A stretch of DNA of 64,000 nt. Origin: Epiperipatus broadwayi. Its lineage: Eukaryota; Onychophora; Udeonychophora; Euonychophora; Peripatidae. The DNA is taken from assembly GCA_028023455.1 (NCBI GenBank), contig JAQFVV010006199.1, forward strand, positions 8,504,972 to 8,568,971. The letters are read 5' to 3'. Under the pieces are notes generated by a model. It was not told the origin of the DNA. It worked only from the letters and a program-made list of their open reading frames with translations, and made no database searches. A program made the translations under genes and the position numbers. This document shows, piece after piece, positions 27,481 to 40,504 of this stretch. Every line of letters begins with the position of its first letter. Positions within the stretch are counted from its first letter, which is position 1.

Positions 27481-30400
27481 ATAAAAATACAATTTCTGTA
27501 AGTAAAAATGAGAATTTAATAGAAAGAGTTGTATCTACAAATTTAATTGTAAAATTGAAATTTATTGAAGACAATTGAATGTGGATATTACAATTCATTT
27601 AAAATATGACACCATATGAGAGGATACTTTTAGGGATTAAATGAAAGTGAAGGCAGCTACGTTTAAAATTGTAAAAGTTTAAGTAAAAATCATAATGCAA
27701 GTAAAAATGTAATAAAAATTTATCTATGTTAATAAACTTACAATTATTGAGGAAATTGTGTTCCAACACAAATTTGTAATATAGATTGTAAGACAAAAGT
27801 CTGAACAACAACAACAAAAAAAAATAAAATAAAAAAATGCTGTTAATTTACATATGTGAAATTGTTGAAAAATATCCGTATGTCTTTATTACAGTATTTA
27901 GAAATTTTTTTTTAAAAAACGATATTTTTATTTCCCTTTGTAAAAGGCCAGGAATAAGATGACATTTATTTATCTTTTTGAAAGAAAAAAATTAGCATAG
28001 AGTAAACATTAACTTTTTTAAATTTAATTTATGACATTATTTTTTAAGTAAAACATTAACTTAATTATTTAATCAATGCCTTATTTATATTTTTAAGTAA
28101 TTGAAATTTTTGTCTTAGCAATTTTTTTTTGTCTAATAAAGCTAAATTATAAAAATAATTTTTTATGTGGATTAAGAGATTTTAAATACTAACAAAAGAT
28201 TTCTAAAGGTAAGGGGAAATTGATAATCATGTTTCTAAGTTATTTAGGATTTGAAGAGTATCTTTAAATGTAAACTAATCTAGATTTAGTGATGTGTGTT
28301 CAGCCTTTAATTTTTATGTTTAAAGACAAGATGAGGTGATTAACTAATAGTTTAATGAAAACATTTAAATATTTTAATAGTAGTTTATCATTATTAGCCA
28401 CCATCTTAAATCATTTTATTCCAGTATTTACAATAGTGTACACAGGCAGCATTGCATACAGGCATGTAACTTGTTCAGGGCACAAAGACACTACATTAAT
28501 GGGAGTGTCTTGATGCATAATTAATAAAATTTATATATAAATGAAAATGTTTCTATTTTTGAATCATTCCATTATTCTGATTGTAAATATTTTTTATTTA
28601 AGTATGAAAGGATTACTTTTTTATTCAGCTTAGTGACAATTTCTTTAAATGTACTACATATAATATACTCTACTTTTGTACTAAGAAGAGATTGGCACCA
28701 CATCACCTTTATTTTTAATAAAATTTATATGTAAATGAAAATATTTTGATTTCCATATCACTTTTATTTAAATATTCTAATTTATATACAAAATGATACA
28801 TTGCTATTAACAATTTTCTTAAAAATAAACTTATTTAAAAATATTGCCGTATTGGATATTTTATAAGAATCATTATAGTGTTTGACATAGCATATTGGTA
28901 TAATGTCAAACTCTGAAATATGAGATCCTGAAATTGTATTTATTTATTTTTAATAGTAATATTTTTTTTCATTTTTAATAACCAATATTATTTTTTATAT
29001 GTTTTATTAATCTGCTTTTTTTGGATTTGGATTGTTGTGAGATTTGTTATCTAGCTAAAAACTCATATCCATAAAATTACTCATATATATACAAAAATTA
29101 TTGTTTTCAATTGGAGACAGTTCAAATTTAAGGAAAACAGAAGTAGTAAAAGATACAATTTTTAAAAAAGATATTATGTATCAAAATGTTTAATTCTTAA
29201 CATAATTTCATTGTATCAATATTATATCATTTAACACTACTCTATTGAATGTCACAATACAACCTAACATTAAAACAAAATGTAAAAGCAACCTAATGGC
29301 TTTTAAATATTTATTGAATAAACTATATATGAAAATGATGAACTGTATAATATGTATATAATAAAGCATAGTATGTACAATATGATTGAGTTATTAACAA
29401 TAGACTAACAATCACGTAAAAAATTAAATAATAGTGTAAATATGTTATTTTTAAATAAATATAAATGTTAATAGAAAATATAAGCAAGTAATGCATGAGA
29501 AATTCTGAATTAAAAAATAACTAATGGATTTTGAGATAAACAAGAACTATTTGCAATAAACTAATTGGCATGCCAACCTTATTACATTTTTAGTAAGCCC
29601 ATTGGAGTCATGTACATTGTAATGATAGATAAACTAAATAGAATTACTTATATAAGATTGTACATATCTTTCAAATAGAAATTAGTTGAAAATTTTATTA
29701 ATCATATAGTTAATAAGGATTTTCCTAAAGACAAATTTGGTCACAAGTTTCATTTGTAGAAATTATTTTATGATGACTAAAGACAGGAGTGTTAATATGT
29801 AAATAAAAAGATAAAAGTGTAAATAAGTATAATTTTTTAATTATAGTAATTCATTTCATTTTAGTTTGCAAATTTTATTACATAAGATGGTTAGTGCTGG
29901 ACTTTAATTTGCACAAAGGCACCTCTTAACCATTTGGTAGCCTTGAATGCATACACACATCTATTTATATATATGATTATTTTTCTATTGTTAGTGAAAG
30001 AGTAAAATAATGAAAGACAATCTTAAAGCATAATTATAGGATAAAGCTGGCAATGTCTTCTTCAATATTTTTTTAGAGGGCTATTGGAGAAGCCTCTACC
30101 TTGCAGTGGGCTATTTAAAAGTTATTTTACTTATATATACATACATAAAATACATATACAATATATAATAAATGATGATACAGTGCTATTGGATTAATAG
30201 GGAGAACAACTAATATTAGAACTTCAATCAAACCATCATAATCAATCAATGGGAAACTTTAACCGACTATCTTACCAAGAATCTAAATTTCTTTTTGAAT
30301 GAGCTTTTTTGTTTCTGCTTCAACAAAGCTGTCATCCAATATTGGATAGTTACAGTGATATTTATTTTAATTTAAAAATACATCATTTTTATTAAGAAGT

Positions 30401-31600
30401 ATAAAATTTGACAAGAGTTTTATTTAAGTGCAAATGCTTTGAAATTAGCATAAATCTTGACAAAAATATATTATAACAAAATAAATCAGATTGTTCTCAA
30501 TATTATTATTTAATAGTGTAATTACAAATTATTTATTATAAGTTATATTTATTGGTATTAGTGAAGTTTTGTATTTTTACCTTCAGACTAAAAATGAAAT
30601 GTTTATTTCTGATTTTTTCATTATATATAATGTTGTGTCATAAGTAAATTTGGACAATTAAATTTAAGTATAATTCTTAATGATTTTGTGTTGTGTAATA
30701 AATTATGAAGTTTATGTTTTTGTAAAAAGATTGTCATGGTTATTAAATGGTGAACAATAGTTTTATTGATGCATAGCTGAGGAAGTTGTTTATTATTTTT
30801 TCATTTGCTTCTAATTGTTTGCTTGACAGTATTAATTATTAATATTATCTGATCTTACTATTAATTTAATGACACCATATATCATTTATTATATCTGTGA
30901 GTGTATTGAATATATATTTTGAATTCTTCTATGTTTAATTTCCTTTTTAGTATTATAACACCAATATTTAAGCAGAATCTCATCTGTTATTATCTGAGTA
31001 TAGATGATTTAATGATTATGGCTGGAGACATAGTAAGTACATTTATCACTCCTTTTAATCACAGACACTGAACTATTCTTATTATCCATATAATGAAAGA
31101 TGAGATACAGTTAAAACATAAGCAACCACATACATGGATGGATGAATTTTTAAATTTTATTTATACACACATATATCTTACAATAGTTTTAAATAAAAAA
31201 ATCTAGGATTTTTGATAGTAATTGAAATATATGCATTCAGTGAAATATAAGTATAAAATTTCTTTATGGTTGTTTCATATGATGGATTTCTTAATAGTGT
31301 ATTTTATTACATATTAAGCAACCACAATGTTTTTATAATTTTGAGATGGATTTTATAAAATTATCACAAGTATTTTCATTGTTTTGTCAAACTTCTGTAT
31401 ATTCTGGATAGGTGTGATTTTTTTTTGGTTGGCCTTTTAATGCATTGACTGCCAATTTAAAAGATTTTTTCCAGGATGCCCACTATGAAATATCACACAG
31501 ATACCTCATTTCAAAAAAATTATCTTTAAAACATATTTTAAATTTATAATTACACACAAAAAAGTAATGAACCAGAATGTCAAATATTCTCCTTTTATTT
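27481..31600. other. Long intron segment; nothing firmly recognised
   Basis: About 4.1 kb of A/T-rich sequence with no frame or clear repeat. A small direct duplication (aataaaatttatat.taaatgaaaat at about 28525 and 28718) is the only local structure noted. Confidence 0.45.
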
Positions 31601-31613
31601 TTTAACTAGCAAA

Positions 31614-31690
31614 AAGAGCTCTGAAGAAGACTGTTGAATAGTTGAAACTGTCAGATACTTTGGAAGCTTAAATAAATAAAATATTATATT
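31614..31690 (+). repeat. Short PLE-end-like motif (ctgaagaagactgttgaa..gttgaaactgtcag)
   Basis: The sequence ctctgaagaagactgttg, atagttgaaactgtcag and a downstream aataaataaaat resemble the motif at 47585-47655. This kind of short hairpin plus GAAAC motif is common at the ends of Penelope-like and related retroelements. A ribozyme fold was considered and rejected because the core reads CUGAAGA. Confidence 0.35.
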
Positions 31691-33089
31691 TGCATTATGT
31701 TAAGTGCATGGAAGAATGTGTTGGTATTATTTGTTTATACTGATACTAAACTTAAGTATTTCATACATTTTACTTCACTGAAAATATATGCATTATTTAC
31801 TGATTTATGGATAAATAATATTTTTACTTATTTAATAAACAAATAATATTGTATATTATATTATTAAATAATGCTATTGTTGCATGGTGTTTTCAACTTC
31901 TTTACATCTTATTCAGTGTTGGCTATTTTAAAATTGCTCATGTTAATTTTTTATTTATAATTAAATTTAGTGAATTTTGTTTTCATGATTTTTTTTTCTA
32001 CTAAGACTTAATTTATACATCTTTTATTTTGTGTGTTATAATGAAAATAAATTATTTATTTATTAATAATACTTACTCATTTATAAAGATCTATTTATTC
32101 ATTGAGAAGTAAATCAAAGCAGAATTAATTAATTATTTAGAATTTGGCCTATATAAAAGTTCACAAGCTATATTGAGACACCTAACAACAAATTATATTA
32201 ATTTGTAGATAAAGATGAGTTTTTATTATGAATATGAATTTATTATAAATAATTAAATCTGTAACTAATTCAAGTAGGTCTCTGAGAAGATTTTACTTAA
32301 AAATCTTTTGCATTAATCAAGCTAAATCATGCTTTTCTGGAGGAAGTGGAAATGTGAAATTGATCTTTGTATTGATTGCTACATTCATTTTAGAAACAAT
32401 CATGAAATATAATTCATGGATTCAGTGTAGATCATTTATGGTTTTCCAAAATTAATAGAATTGTTTCTATACAAATCAGATACTAATTAAAATCTAGTAT
32501 GGATTTTTATAGATCTTTAAAAAAAAAAAGACAATTTGATAGATATTTTTTCCCACTTAGAAATTTTTGAGACTCAATATTAGTTCATTTACTTGGTTAA
32601 GGTATTACATTTAAGAGAATCTTTTTCATTTTGATACTTCATTATTGAAATATATTAACAGGAAAGCTGTCTATGTATTAAGCATCATGTGGAAAATGAA
32701 AATATAAGGAATCATAGTAATTAGTGATATTGCCCTGAGTTATTAATTTGATTGAAAATCTCTGATTATTATAGTGGACTATGTTTATAGATGGAATAAT
32801 ATATATTAAGGAGAAATTAGAAAGCAAAGACAGTATAATTGATAAGGGTTAAAATTAATCATTATCAGTTATATTAGATTGAGGAATTTTATCCAACTTA
32901 AAGTAGAATTATGATATTTATTAATTCTATTATGACTGTTTATTTCATTATGTATACAAACATTAAAATAGGTCAAGAGAATGTTTAGACTTTTTTTCAA
33001 TAATTGTAATTGCTTTATAGAAAGGCCTAATACAGTGAAATGTGAAGATTTTCTTTTACATATTAATAAAATATGATTTTTGAACAAAT
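31691..33089. other. Intron segment; nothing recognised
   Basis: A/T-rich with no firm similarity. It may include the eroded 5' part of the LINE remnant that follows. Confidence 0.4.
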
Positions 33090-34050
33090 GTGCTTTTAAT
33101 TTATTAAATATGTTTATGTATAAAAAGCAGGAATAAAATGATTGAGAATGTTTGTTGGAAGATAAATAGATAGAAAAAGATAAATTAAAGTTGGTTTCTT
33201 TGATTTTTAAAAAATATTTGGTAGAATGAGTTTTAGTGTCAGTAATATTAAGTACAAGAAACAGTATAGATAGAAATCAGAATTGGCTGAGAGGAAATTT
33301 ATATATGAGGCCAAAGATATTTTATAAATAAACTTCTTGCAAAAGAAAAGTGTAAGAAAATTATTTGTCTCGGTTTTTTTTTTTTAATTTATTGGTAGTA
33401 TTACTAGATGGATGTTGCTTTATTAAAGATGGAAGTACAGTAATTTGGAGGTTAATGTATTAGATTTTCTAATGATATGGCAGAAACTGCAGGCACTTAG
33501 AATGAGCTCAGTAATATAAGAATTATTGAAATCTGTAGAAAGTTTATGTGAAAATGGTGTACATGTTAGAATAAAGCAAACATAAGTAAATATTATAGAA
33601 GATTATGATTTTCAATTGTTGATTGAAAATAATGGCAAAAAAAAAAAAAAAAAGGAAGAGTAAAAATTGCAATGATTAAATAAGTTTTAAATAATGATAT
33701 TATTATTTTGTAAACATTCTAATTGTAATTAAGAAAAAAAATCTAGAAAATGTTTTGTTTTGAATTTAGATTTACATGAAGGAAAGACTTTAACAATTAG
33801 GGGAAAGGAAATAAAAAAAAATCCAAGATGTTTGAAATATAGATTTGGAAAAAAAATGTTGAAAACATGAAGTTAGCAATATGGAAATTTTAAAAAGTAT
33901 GAACAAAAAGAGATGTTTCATTAAGCAGATTATGAAATGGGAAACTAAATTCTATTAGAAAAGAAATGTGAAGAATAAAATGGGTCTAAAGTTTAAAAAA
34001 ATGCAGAAAAATAAATAAATTGAATGATTTTTATAGGAGTTTGTCTAAGA
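33090..34050 (+). pseudogene. Eroded LINE reverse-transcriptase remnant
   Basis: One frame at about 33440-33500 reads VLDFSNDMAETAG, resembling the eroded 'FADDM.L.AE' catalytic block of LINE reverse transcriptases. The frame at about 33528-33590 reads ESVESLCENGVHVRIKQT and then a stop, resembling the following 'GL.IN..KTK' block. Catalytic Asp residues are changed. Everything else is too eroded to align by eye. Boundaries are rough. Confidence 0.4.
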
Positions 34051-34144
34051 ATGTTTAAATAGTAGAGTGAATGGGCATATGGACATTCTTTTTGTCTAAT
34101 GTGATTATATATATATTGTTTTTGTATTTAATATATATATATGC

Positions 34145-34330
34145 CATCCTGAGCATGTTAACACAGGGGTAGAGTCATGGATTTAAAGCTAAAAGTGCTT
34201 AGATTGACTCTCAATAAAGTAAGAATGAAAAATCTTAGATTGATCAATTGAGTGGATTGTTGTTGCTTAACCTGCTACTTAGATTCTCAAACATCACATT
34301 ACTTCCCGAGTACTAATCACATAATAAATT
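34145..34330 (+). mobile_element. Possible tRNA-derived SINE
   Basis: The sequence gttaacacaggggtagagtc followed about 30 bases later by gcttagattgactctc has A-box/B-box-like layout of a tRNA. It is followed by a conserved-looking tail (gattgatcaattgagtggattg). No target duplication was found. Confidence 0.4.
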
Positions 34331-34659
34331 ACTATTTTCAAGTTAAAGTAAGAATAAAGTCATTAGAAATAATAGATAATAAAAATAAGTATAAAAAAAA
34401 TTACCATTTTTGAAAAATCATATGGAAAAATTCAAAATTAGATTGAAGTTGTTTATAGAAATAGGTAAGACCATAATAGTAGCTTTTGGATAAATTGTAT
34501 TTAAGAGGTGTTATACTACTGTTACTAGTAGTTTAATCATAATAGCAACTCTTAATTGCTAAATCTGTCTTTGGAAAAAGAATATAATGTATCATATATT
34601 AAAAACATGATGAAAATATTATTTCAATTAATTACTATTATTGCTATTTTTTTACTTAG

Positions 34660-34739
34660 GTTGAAGATGAATGTGGAGAAATTCCTATGGTTCTAGTGCA
34701 GAATAAAATAGATTTAGTTGATGAAGCTGTTACAAATGC
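34660..34739 (+). CDS. Rab23: Rab23 internal exon with the G4 box NKID
   Basis: The exon opens in phase 0 with VEDECGEIPMVLVQNKIDLV and continues DEAVTN, then GC of a split Ala codon completed at 50038. NKID is the G4 motif that recognises the guanine base. The VLVQNKIDL stretch is characteristic of Rab23. The acceptor is tttttttacttag with a pyrimidine tract and the donor is gtaagt, which shares its first G with the GCG visible in the genome. The frame has no stop. Confidence 0.95.
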
Positions 34740-35029
34740 GTAAGTTTAAAAACATTAGCATCATTTTATTAATTAAATATTTTTATTCAAGAATAAATAA
34801 TCATTTTTATGCATTTATCTTTCTAATATCTTTTCTTAATAGTACTATAAATATAAAGTTTGTAATTTTTATATAATATTTTGACTGATTAGTAATATGG
34901 ATTATGTTATTTAAAAATTCTCTTATATTACTTTGCAAATTTACTTATAATCTAATCTCATAAATTTATTAACCAGATTAAAATTAGTCAATGTGTGTAT
35001 GAATTATTGATAAAAAAATTTTAAAAGAA

Positions 35030-35760
35030 GTATTCAACAAAATGCAACAGCACTGATTAGTCTAGCAAAGAAGATTAACATTGTTAAGGATATACAACAG
35101 GGTGATTTCATATCTTCAAAACTTTTTACAGCAATTTTATGGGAATTATTTTGTAGATTAAAATAGGAAGCTAAGGAAGTACAAGTAAATGGTAACTATT
35201 TAAGTCATCTAGATTTTGCAGATAATATAGTTGTTTTTGCAAATAATGTTTCAAAGCTTCAGAAAATAATTACAAGAATTGTCAGATGAAAGCAAAAAAG
35301 TAGAATTACAAATAAAATCTAAAAAAAAATAAACTTAAATGTTGAATAAAAGATGTAAATAATCATATAATTAAACTTGCATGGAGTGCTTGTGGTAGAA
35401 ATAGTGACTATTAAAATGAAATATTCTTATGTATTTAAAAAGGAAAATTTTTAATGTTTTAATATATGGATCTAAGACTTGTATCTTAACAGAAAGCAGT
35501 ATGGTGATTTCAGACCATATAATGATGTATGGAGAGATGCATGTTAGGAGTAACAAGAATGAATTGAAAATGAAATGTATGAGGTGAGAGAACAGACATC
35601 ATTAATACTATTGAAAGTATTAAGAGATAGAGTTGAATTGAACATACTATTAGAAAAGTTGACAATAGATGGACAGTTGAAATCTTAAACTGAATCCTAA
35701 GAGATTGTAAAAATCTTAAAACAGATTACATTTGAAATAAATGACTAAGATAAGGAAATT
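35030..35760 (+). pseudogene. Decayed RTE-like LINE, same family as 50406-52362
   Basis: One frame at about 35078-35260 reads NIVKDIQQGDFISSKLFTAI, then LWELFCRLK, a stop, EAKEVQVNGNYLSHLDFADN and IVVFANN. This parallels, residue by residue with changes, the RT at 50699-51433. The catalytic ADD box reads ADN here. Further pieces after 35300 match the C-terminal region (for example a 'SKTCILT' segment at about 35470 for the 'SETWTI' block). Opposite orientation to the copy in the next intron. Confidence 0.75.
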
Positions 35761-36363
35761 TTCTATAGTGATATGGAGAATACAAAATGTGAATTGAAAA
35801 AAATTGGATTAAATTTGAAAACATCTTCCTGCAGTGTATCAATAATGGTTGAAAATGATAATAGTCTTAATGAACCATACATAATCTATTATGAAATTAA
35901 TACTATAGAGCTATATTATTTAATATTATTAATGATATTCTTTTTAAATCATAATTTAACTATAATATAAGATATTATATAATAGTTAAATTCTAAATTG
36001 TGAACTGTAACAATAGAGGGATTGCAAGATTGGTTTCAGGTTAACCTCATCAGTTTTACCAAGTTCCAATATCATAAATCAGAAAATATTTGAATCTTAT
36101 TTATATTAGACAGATTTCAATGCATGAAATGTTAAACACACGCTGTTATTTAATGAGATGTTTTATATAATATAGATAACAACCACACATATATAATTAT
36201 ATTTTGCAGAAATTATAATCTATTTTTCTTTTCTTTTTTTTACAAACTTTAGTATTTTTTTTTTTTTGAGCATGAAAAGAAGAATTCCCATTCATTTAAA
36301 CCTGTTGATGCCAAAATCATTATCTGACGAAAAGTAATAAAAAAAGAAAAGTAAAAGAAACTT

Positions 36364-36446
36364 TTTTATATATGTGTCAAAACGTTGACCGGAACCGAAC
36401 CCTGGGACAACTGCTTGTGCTAATCACTCGGCCACCAATGCTTGAC
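36364..36446 (-). mobile_element. Short tRNA-derived SINE with 15-bp target duplication
   Basis: On the minus strand the insert begins 'gtcaagcattggtggccgag' and includes tgattagcac and cagggttcggttccgg. TGGCCGAGTGATT is A-box-like and GGTTCGGTTCC is a good B box. An A-run (seen as T's on the + strand) forms the tail. The identical 15-mer aagtaaaagaaactt lies at 36349-36363 and 36447-36461. The copy is a shorter relative of 15036-15137. Confidence 0.82.
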
Positions 36447-36699
36447 AAGTAAAAGAAACTTGGCAGTTAATTATTGCAAACATTTCATTAATGTAAGACA
36501 TAATAGCATTCATTCTCTTAACTAGAACTGCTACTTTAATTCATAATGGGTATATGTATTGAGGTTTCCATAGTAATTTGTAGTCTAGCTTTGGGATAAA
36601 GATGTTCTATGTCAAAAGCTTGCCTTAGCAATTTTTTTGCAGTTTGTTAGTCTTTATAAAGAATGTATTAATTATTGTATAAAATTAATGTTTCCTTTT

Positions 36700-37030
36700 T
36701 CATAATTAATAAAGACATATATGAATATATTCTAGTCAGGTAAGAATTCACTTAATCCCATTTTATGTAAACTTCACCATTTGAATTAAATATGTACATA
36801 AACTAATCAATTATGCCACTCTGTAATAAAATAAGTGAAATCTGCTTAATAAAAATAAGATTCAAGCCCCTTCTGATTTTACGATTAGTGATGCTAATTT
36901 GGTAGGATGAATTTTATAGTGTCAGAGTTTATAATTCAGAATTTGATTATTATATAATATTTTTATAAAGTTACGTAAATGCTCTCATTATAAGAAATAG
37001 TTCTGAAATGTATTAATTATGTAATTGGTT
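36700..37030. repeat. Dispersed repeat, related to 42720-42985
   Basis: Both loci share 'tgaaatctgct.aatA.aAataA.attcaag', 'gattagt.atgctaa..tttgg', 'gt..tctgtg-like tcag.tttataatt.ag' and 'aatgctctcatta' in the same order with many small differences. The repeat class is unknown. Confidence 0.5.
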
Positions 37031-38878
37031 GCGTTATTTGTAGATTTAATTCAATTAATGAGTTTTATATTATAAAACTAATAGTTTTTGACTAAAATAA
37101 TTGCATATGTGCTTATTAATTGGTAAAAGGCAACTTATTAATTTTTTATGAATTCTATACAGTAAATAACACTTTCTTATAAATATGTTATATAAAATGA
37201 GCTGGTTAATAATCAATAGAGATGATTTATTGTAACTGCAAAAATGTACAGTTTTCTTTTATTAAAAGGATTAGCGTTTCTCTTATTAAATTTTTGATAT
37301 TCTGTTGAAGATCCCTTTTAACATTTTTATATCATTTTCTAATTTCTTTGCGACTGAAATGTTGATTCATTTTGTATATTAAATTCATAATGAACTATAT
37401 CTCTTTTATTTTTTATTAGCTTCCTAAAATGTTACATTAACAAGGTAAAATGCATGATCACAGAAAATTAAATTATAATTGGGGATGAAATTTGACTCTC
37501 TTTTATAAATGTTTGTCTTAGATCAACTTGGCAACTAATTTTGTCTTAGTATTCCGAATGTATTACTTAAATTATATGCTATCCAAAAAACAATAAATAT
37601 AAAGTAAAAACATTAAAATTCATAAATTTAATAAATTGTTATGATTTTAGTGAGCATGTCAATAATTTTACAGCTTATCAAGAATGCAAGACTAAGAATA
37701 TAAATACATTCCTGGAACAAACAAGTCTGAATGTTAGTAAGATAATTCACAAGCAAGATTCCTAAATAATTATTTAAATGAACTTGTTTGTGAGTTATCT
37801 TATTATTTTGATATTTGTTCTGTAAATGGATTTAATAAATTTTACAATATGGCAGAGAAGCACCATTTCTGATCACATTTGTTGGTAATGTTTTATCTGC
37901 TTACATTGAAAACATCAAAATAATTATAGTTGCATAGTTTTCTCATTACAAGACTGCTATTTTGTTTTCTTTGAAATAAAAAATTATTGATGAAAAAAGA
38001 TATCACACAGAATGTATGTAATTGCTGACATTTTGTTATTTATTTTATTAAAAAAAAAAGAGTAAAGATATGGTATGGTAAGTTTATTATTTTTTGAAAG
38101 AATGTGAATAAATTAACACACATTATTAATAACTAAAATAGTTTGTAGTATGATTTTAATTCAAGTGTATAAACATTTCATATTCTATTGTAATCAAAGC
38201 TTTTCAATAAAATGTGAGCCATTATACTGATATACAATGTATGCAAGGAAGACAGAACAAAATTTAGCAAATGTTGTAGCTTAGCTGTTCTCAAAAGGGC
38301 AATAAGGCTTCAATTATTTAATTTTATACACTACATTAGGCTAATCATAGTTATATATTTTGTCTTTTATTTTATTAATGATTCTGTTTAAGTTATTGTT
38401 TTTAAACCAACTATGGTTTTAATAGACTTAGAAATCTTGGAAATATGTAATAAATTGAATTTCTTTTGTCTTCAGCAAGTGCTACTAATCAACAAAGCCT
38501 TGTATAAAGTTCTTAATGGTTTTATATAGAGCACTTCTAATATATTTAACATCTATAAATTCCTTAGCATATTTAGCATTATTTTCATTTCTATAGTGTT
38601 CATATCAATATAGTTTGTATTTTTAGATGCAGAGATGATTTAAAACACCCATTTTATGTTCAGGGATAAAAAAAATTTGGTCCACATACCTTCTGACCGA
38701 ATTGTTTTAAATGTCTTATAAGAAAGAGAACAATGCATAATACTAGCTGAACTCAACATAAAATATTTGAAATGACCCATAGCTATATTATTCCAGCAAC
38801 ACTCCTCTTTAAATAAAGTCAAATTTAGCATTACACTGAAAAAGAAATTATATAAGTTAATATTCAAATATAAATATA
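37031..38878. other. Intron segment; nothing recognised
   Basis: A/T-rich, no frames of interest. Confidence 0.45.
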
Positions 38879-39172
38879 TTGTCTACACTTTAGAAGGGAC
38901 TTGGAAAGACTTTTAAGCTCCCTATAATTATGCACTCCATCTTATACAACTGATACACATGAATATATACAAGAAAAAGATAAAAGGATCTCCAATATAC
39001 ATATTTTATGCTGAACCAATATTCATCAATTGGTTCAAATCACCATCTCCCAGACATGTTTACAATCAGTGCTCAGTTTATATTAGATAGCAAATCTTCA
39101 AACTTTAATGGACAAGCTTCAATCTTCTCCAACCGCCAACTCTTGAGCCATCCATATCATTGAAAATTCGAT
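38879..39172 (-). mobile_element. Hammerhead-family repeat, copy 2 left arm of an inverted pair (ribozyme mutated)
   Basis: This is the inverted partner of 39173-39527. Its outer end (attgtctacactttagaagg) mirrors the other arm's outer end. The ribozyme region at 38987-39041 on the minus strand has UUGAUGA in place of CUGAUGA and AAAA in place of GAAA, so cleavage should be lost. Confidence 0.75.
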
Positions 39173-39527
39173 GATATTGGCATGAACAAAGACTTTCAGT
39201 GTTCCCTCATTGGATTTTTAATGATATGGATGACTGAAGAGTTGGAGGGTGGAGAAGATTGATGCTTGTCCATTAAAGTTTGAAGATTTTTCTATTTTAA
39301 TATAAACTAAGTACTGATTGTATATGTGTGTGGGAGATGATGATCTGGACCAACTGATGAGTGCTGGTTCAGTATGAAATATGTTTATTGGAGATCATTT
39401 ATCTTTTTCACATATGTGGAGTCATGTGTATCCGTTGTATAAGATGGAGTGCATAGTTGTAGGGAACTTGAAAGTCTGAATTCAAGTCCCTTCTAATTAC
39501 ATTAAGTTTAGTGTAGACAATATATAT
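39173..39527 (+). mobile_element. Hammerhead-family repeat, copy 2 right arm of an inverted pair
   Basis: This + strand copy starts near ggcatgaacaaagactttc and ends near tttagtgtagacaat. It faces 38879-39172 in a head-to-head palindrome of about 650 bp. The ribozyme is at 39341-39397. Confidence 0.78.
39341..39397 (+). ncRNA. Type I hammerhead ribozyme, copy 2
   Basis: Stem I 5' side UGAUC, loop UGGA, CCAA; CUGAUGA; stem II GUGCU/AGUAU with loop GGUUC; GAA; stem III A..U with AUAUGUUU; A17; UUGG, bulge A, GAUCA. The core is complete. Stem III contains one U-U mismatch, so this copy may be weak. Predicted cleavage is after A39387. Confidence 0.72.
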
Positions 39528-39568
39528 ACACACACACACATATATATATATATATATCATAAGATTCT

Positions 39569-39948
39569 ATATGTGAGGGGTCAGAATGACTTAAATTCAA
39601 CATGAGTATGACAATAATATTGGCATCAACAAGGGTTTTGAGTGCTCCATCATTGAATTTTCAATGATATGGATGGCTGAAGAATTGGAAGGTTAAGTAG
39701 ACTGAAGTTTTTCTATTAAAGTTTGAAAATTTACTACCTTAATATAAACTGAGTACTGATTATATGTATGCATAGAAAATGATGATCCGGAGCAACTGAT
39801 GAATGCTGATTCAACATGAAATATGTATATTGCAGATCATTTAACTTTTTCACATGTATGTGGTCATGTGTATCAGTTGTATAAGATGGAGTGCATAGTT
39901 GTAGAGAGCTTGAAAATGTGAGTTCAAATCCTTTTAATATATATATAT
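39569..39948 (+). mobile_element. Hammerhead-family repeat, copy 3
   Basis: It starts near tatgtgaggggtcagaatg, like copy 1, and ends gagttcaaatccttttaat. It shares 'gagtgctccatcattgaattttcaatgatatggatgg' type sequence with copies 1 and 2. It abuts the outer end of the PLE palindrome at 39951 across an AT run. Confidence 0.78.
39783..39839 (+). ncRNA. Type I hammerhead ribozyme, copy 3
   Basis: Stem I 5' side UGAUC, loop CGGA, GCAA; CUGAUGA; stem II AUGCU/AACAU with loop GAUUC (one C-A mismatch); GAA; stem III AUA/UAU with loop UG; A17; UUGC, bulge A, GAUCA. Compared with copy 2, the inner stem I pair C-G is changed to G-C on both strands (CCAA/UUGG to GCAA/UUGC), a compensatory change. Predicted cleavage is after A39829. 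Confidence 0.8.
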
Positions 39949-40035
39949 ATAAATTAATATTTTTGGAAATAAACCGTATATTATTTTGCATTACAATCCA
40001 ATATTTAGATGGACTAGCAAATGCCATTATCAAGG

Positions 40036-40320
40036 TTAACTTTTGAAAGAAAAATTGTTAGATCTCAAACAATAACGTGACTCAGTGCAGGATAAGAAAT
40101 GAGATTCAACTTGAAGTAGTTCAGCATTCACAATATGAGGCTCATCAAAATGTTTATTTCCCTCAGTTTTTTCACCTACTAATTTTAAGTTAATATTAGA
40201 TAAAATGAGAGGTTTCAACATAGCTGAAATATGTTGTGCTTCTTCAATCTTATTTAAATCAGCAGATCTTTTTAATATTTCAATTGACTCTCTCATGGTT
40301 TTTAAATCATATCTTTCCAA
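40036..40320 (-). pseudogene. Penelope-like element C-terminal coding fragment, left arm
   Basis: A 94-codon open frame, beginning MERYDLKTMRESIEILKR and including NKIEEAQHISAMLKPLIL. MRESIEILKR aligns with the PLE tail LREAIEIFKR at 19919. It carries the part downstream of GIY-YIG only: the RT and the endonuclease are absent. It is open but has no start context of its own, so it is a fragment, not a gene. The matching arm at 40505-40750 on the + strand has stops. Confidence 0.7.
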
Positions 40321-40504
40321 ATTAGCAAGTATTTTTGTATTGTCAAAAATAGGTTTGTGACCAATTTCTAAAAAAATGGGAAAGAAATCTCAGGTTTGTG
40401 ACCAATTTTTAAAAAATGGGAAATAAAACTGAGTTTTATTTCCCATTTTTTAGAAATTGGTCACAAACCTGATTTTGACAATACAAAAATACTTGCTAAT
40501 TTGG

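Noticed and set aside
36015-36060. Minus-strand CTGATGAGGTTAACCTGAAACC resembling a hammerhead core
   Set aside because: CUGAUGA and GAAA are present, but stem II does not pair properly at its base and no complementary stem I or stem III could be found around it.
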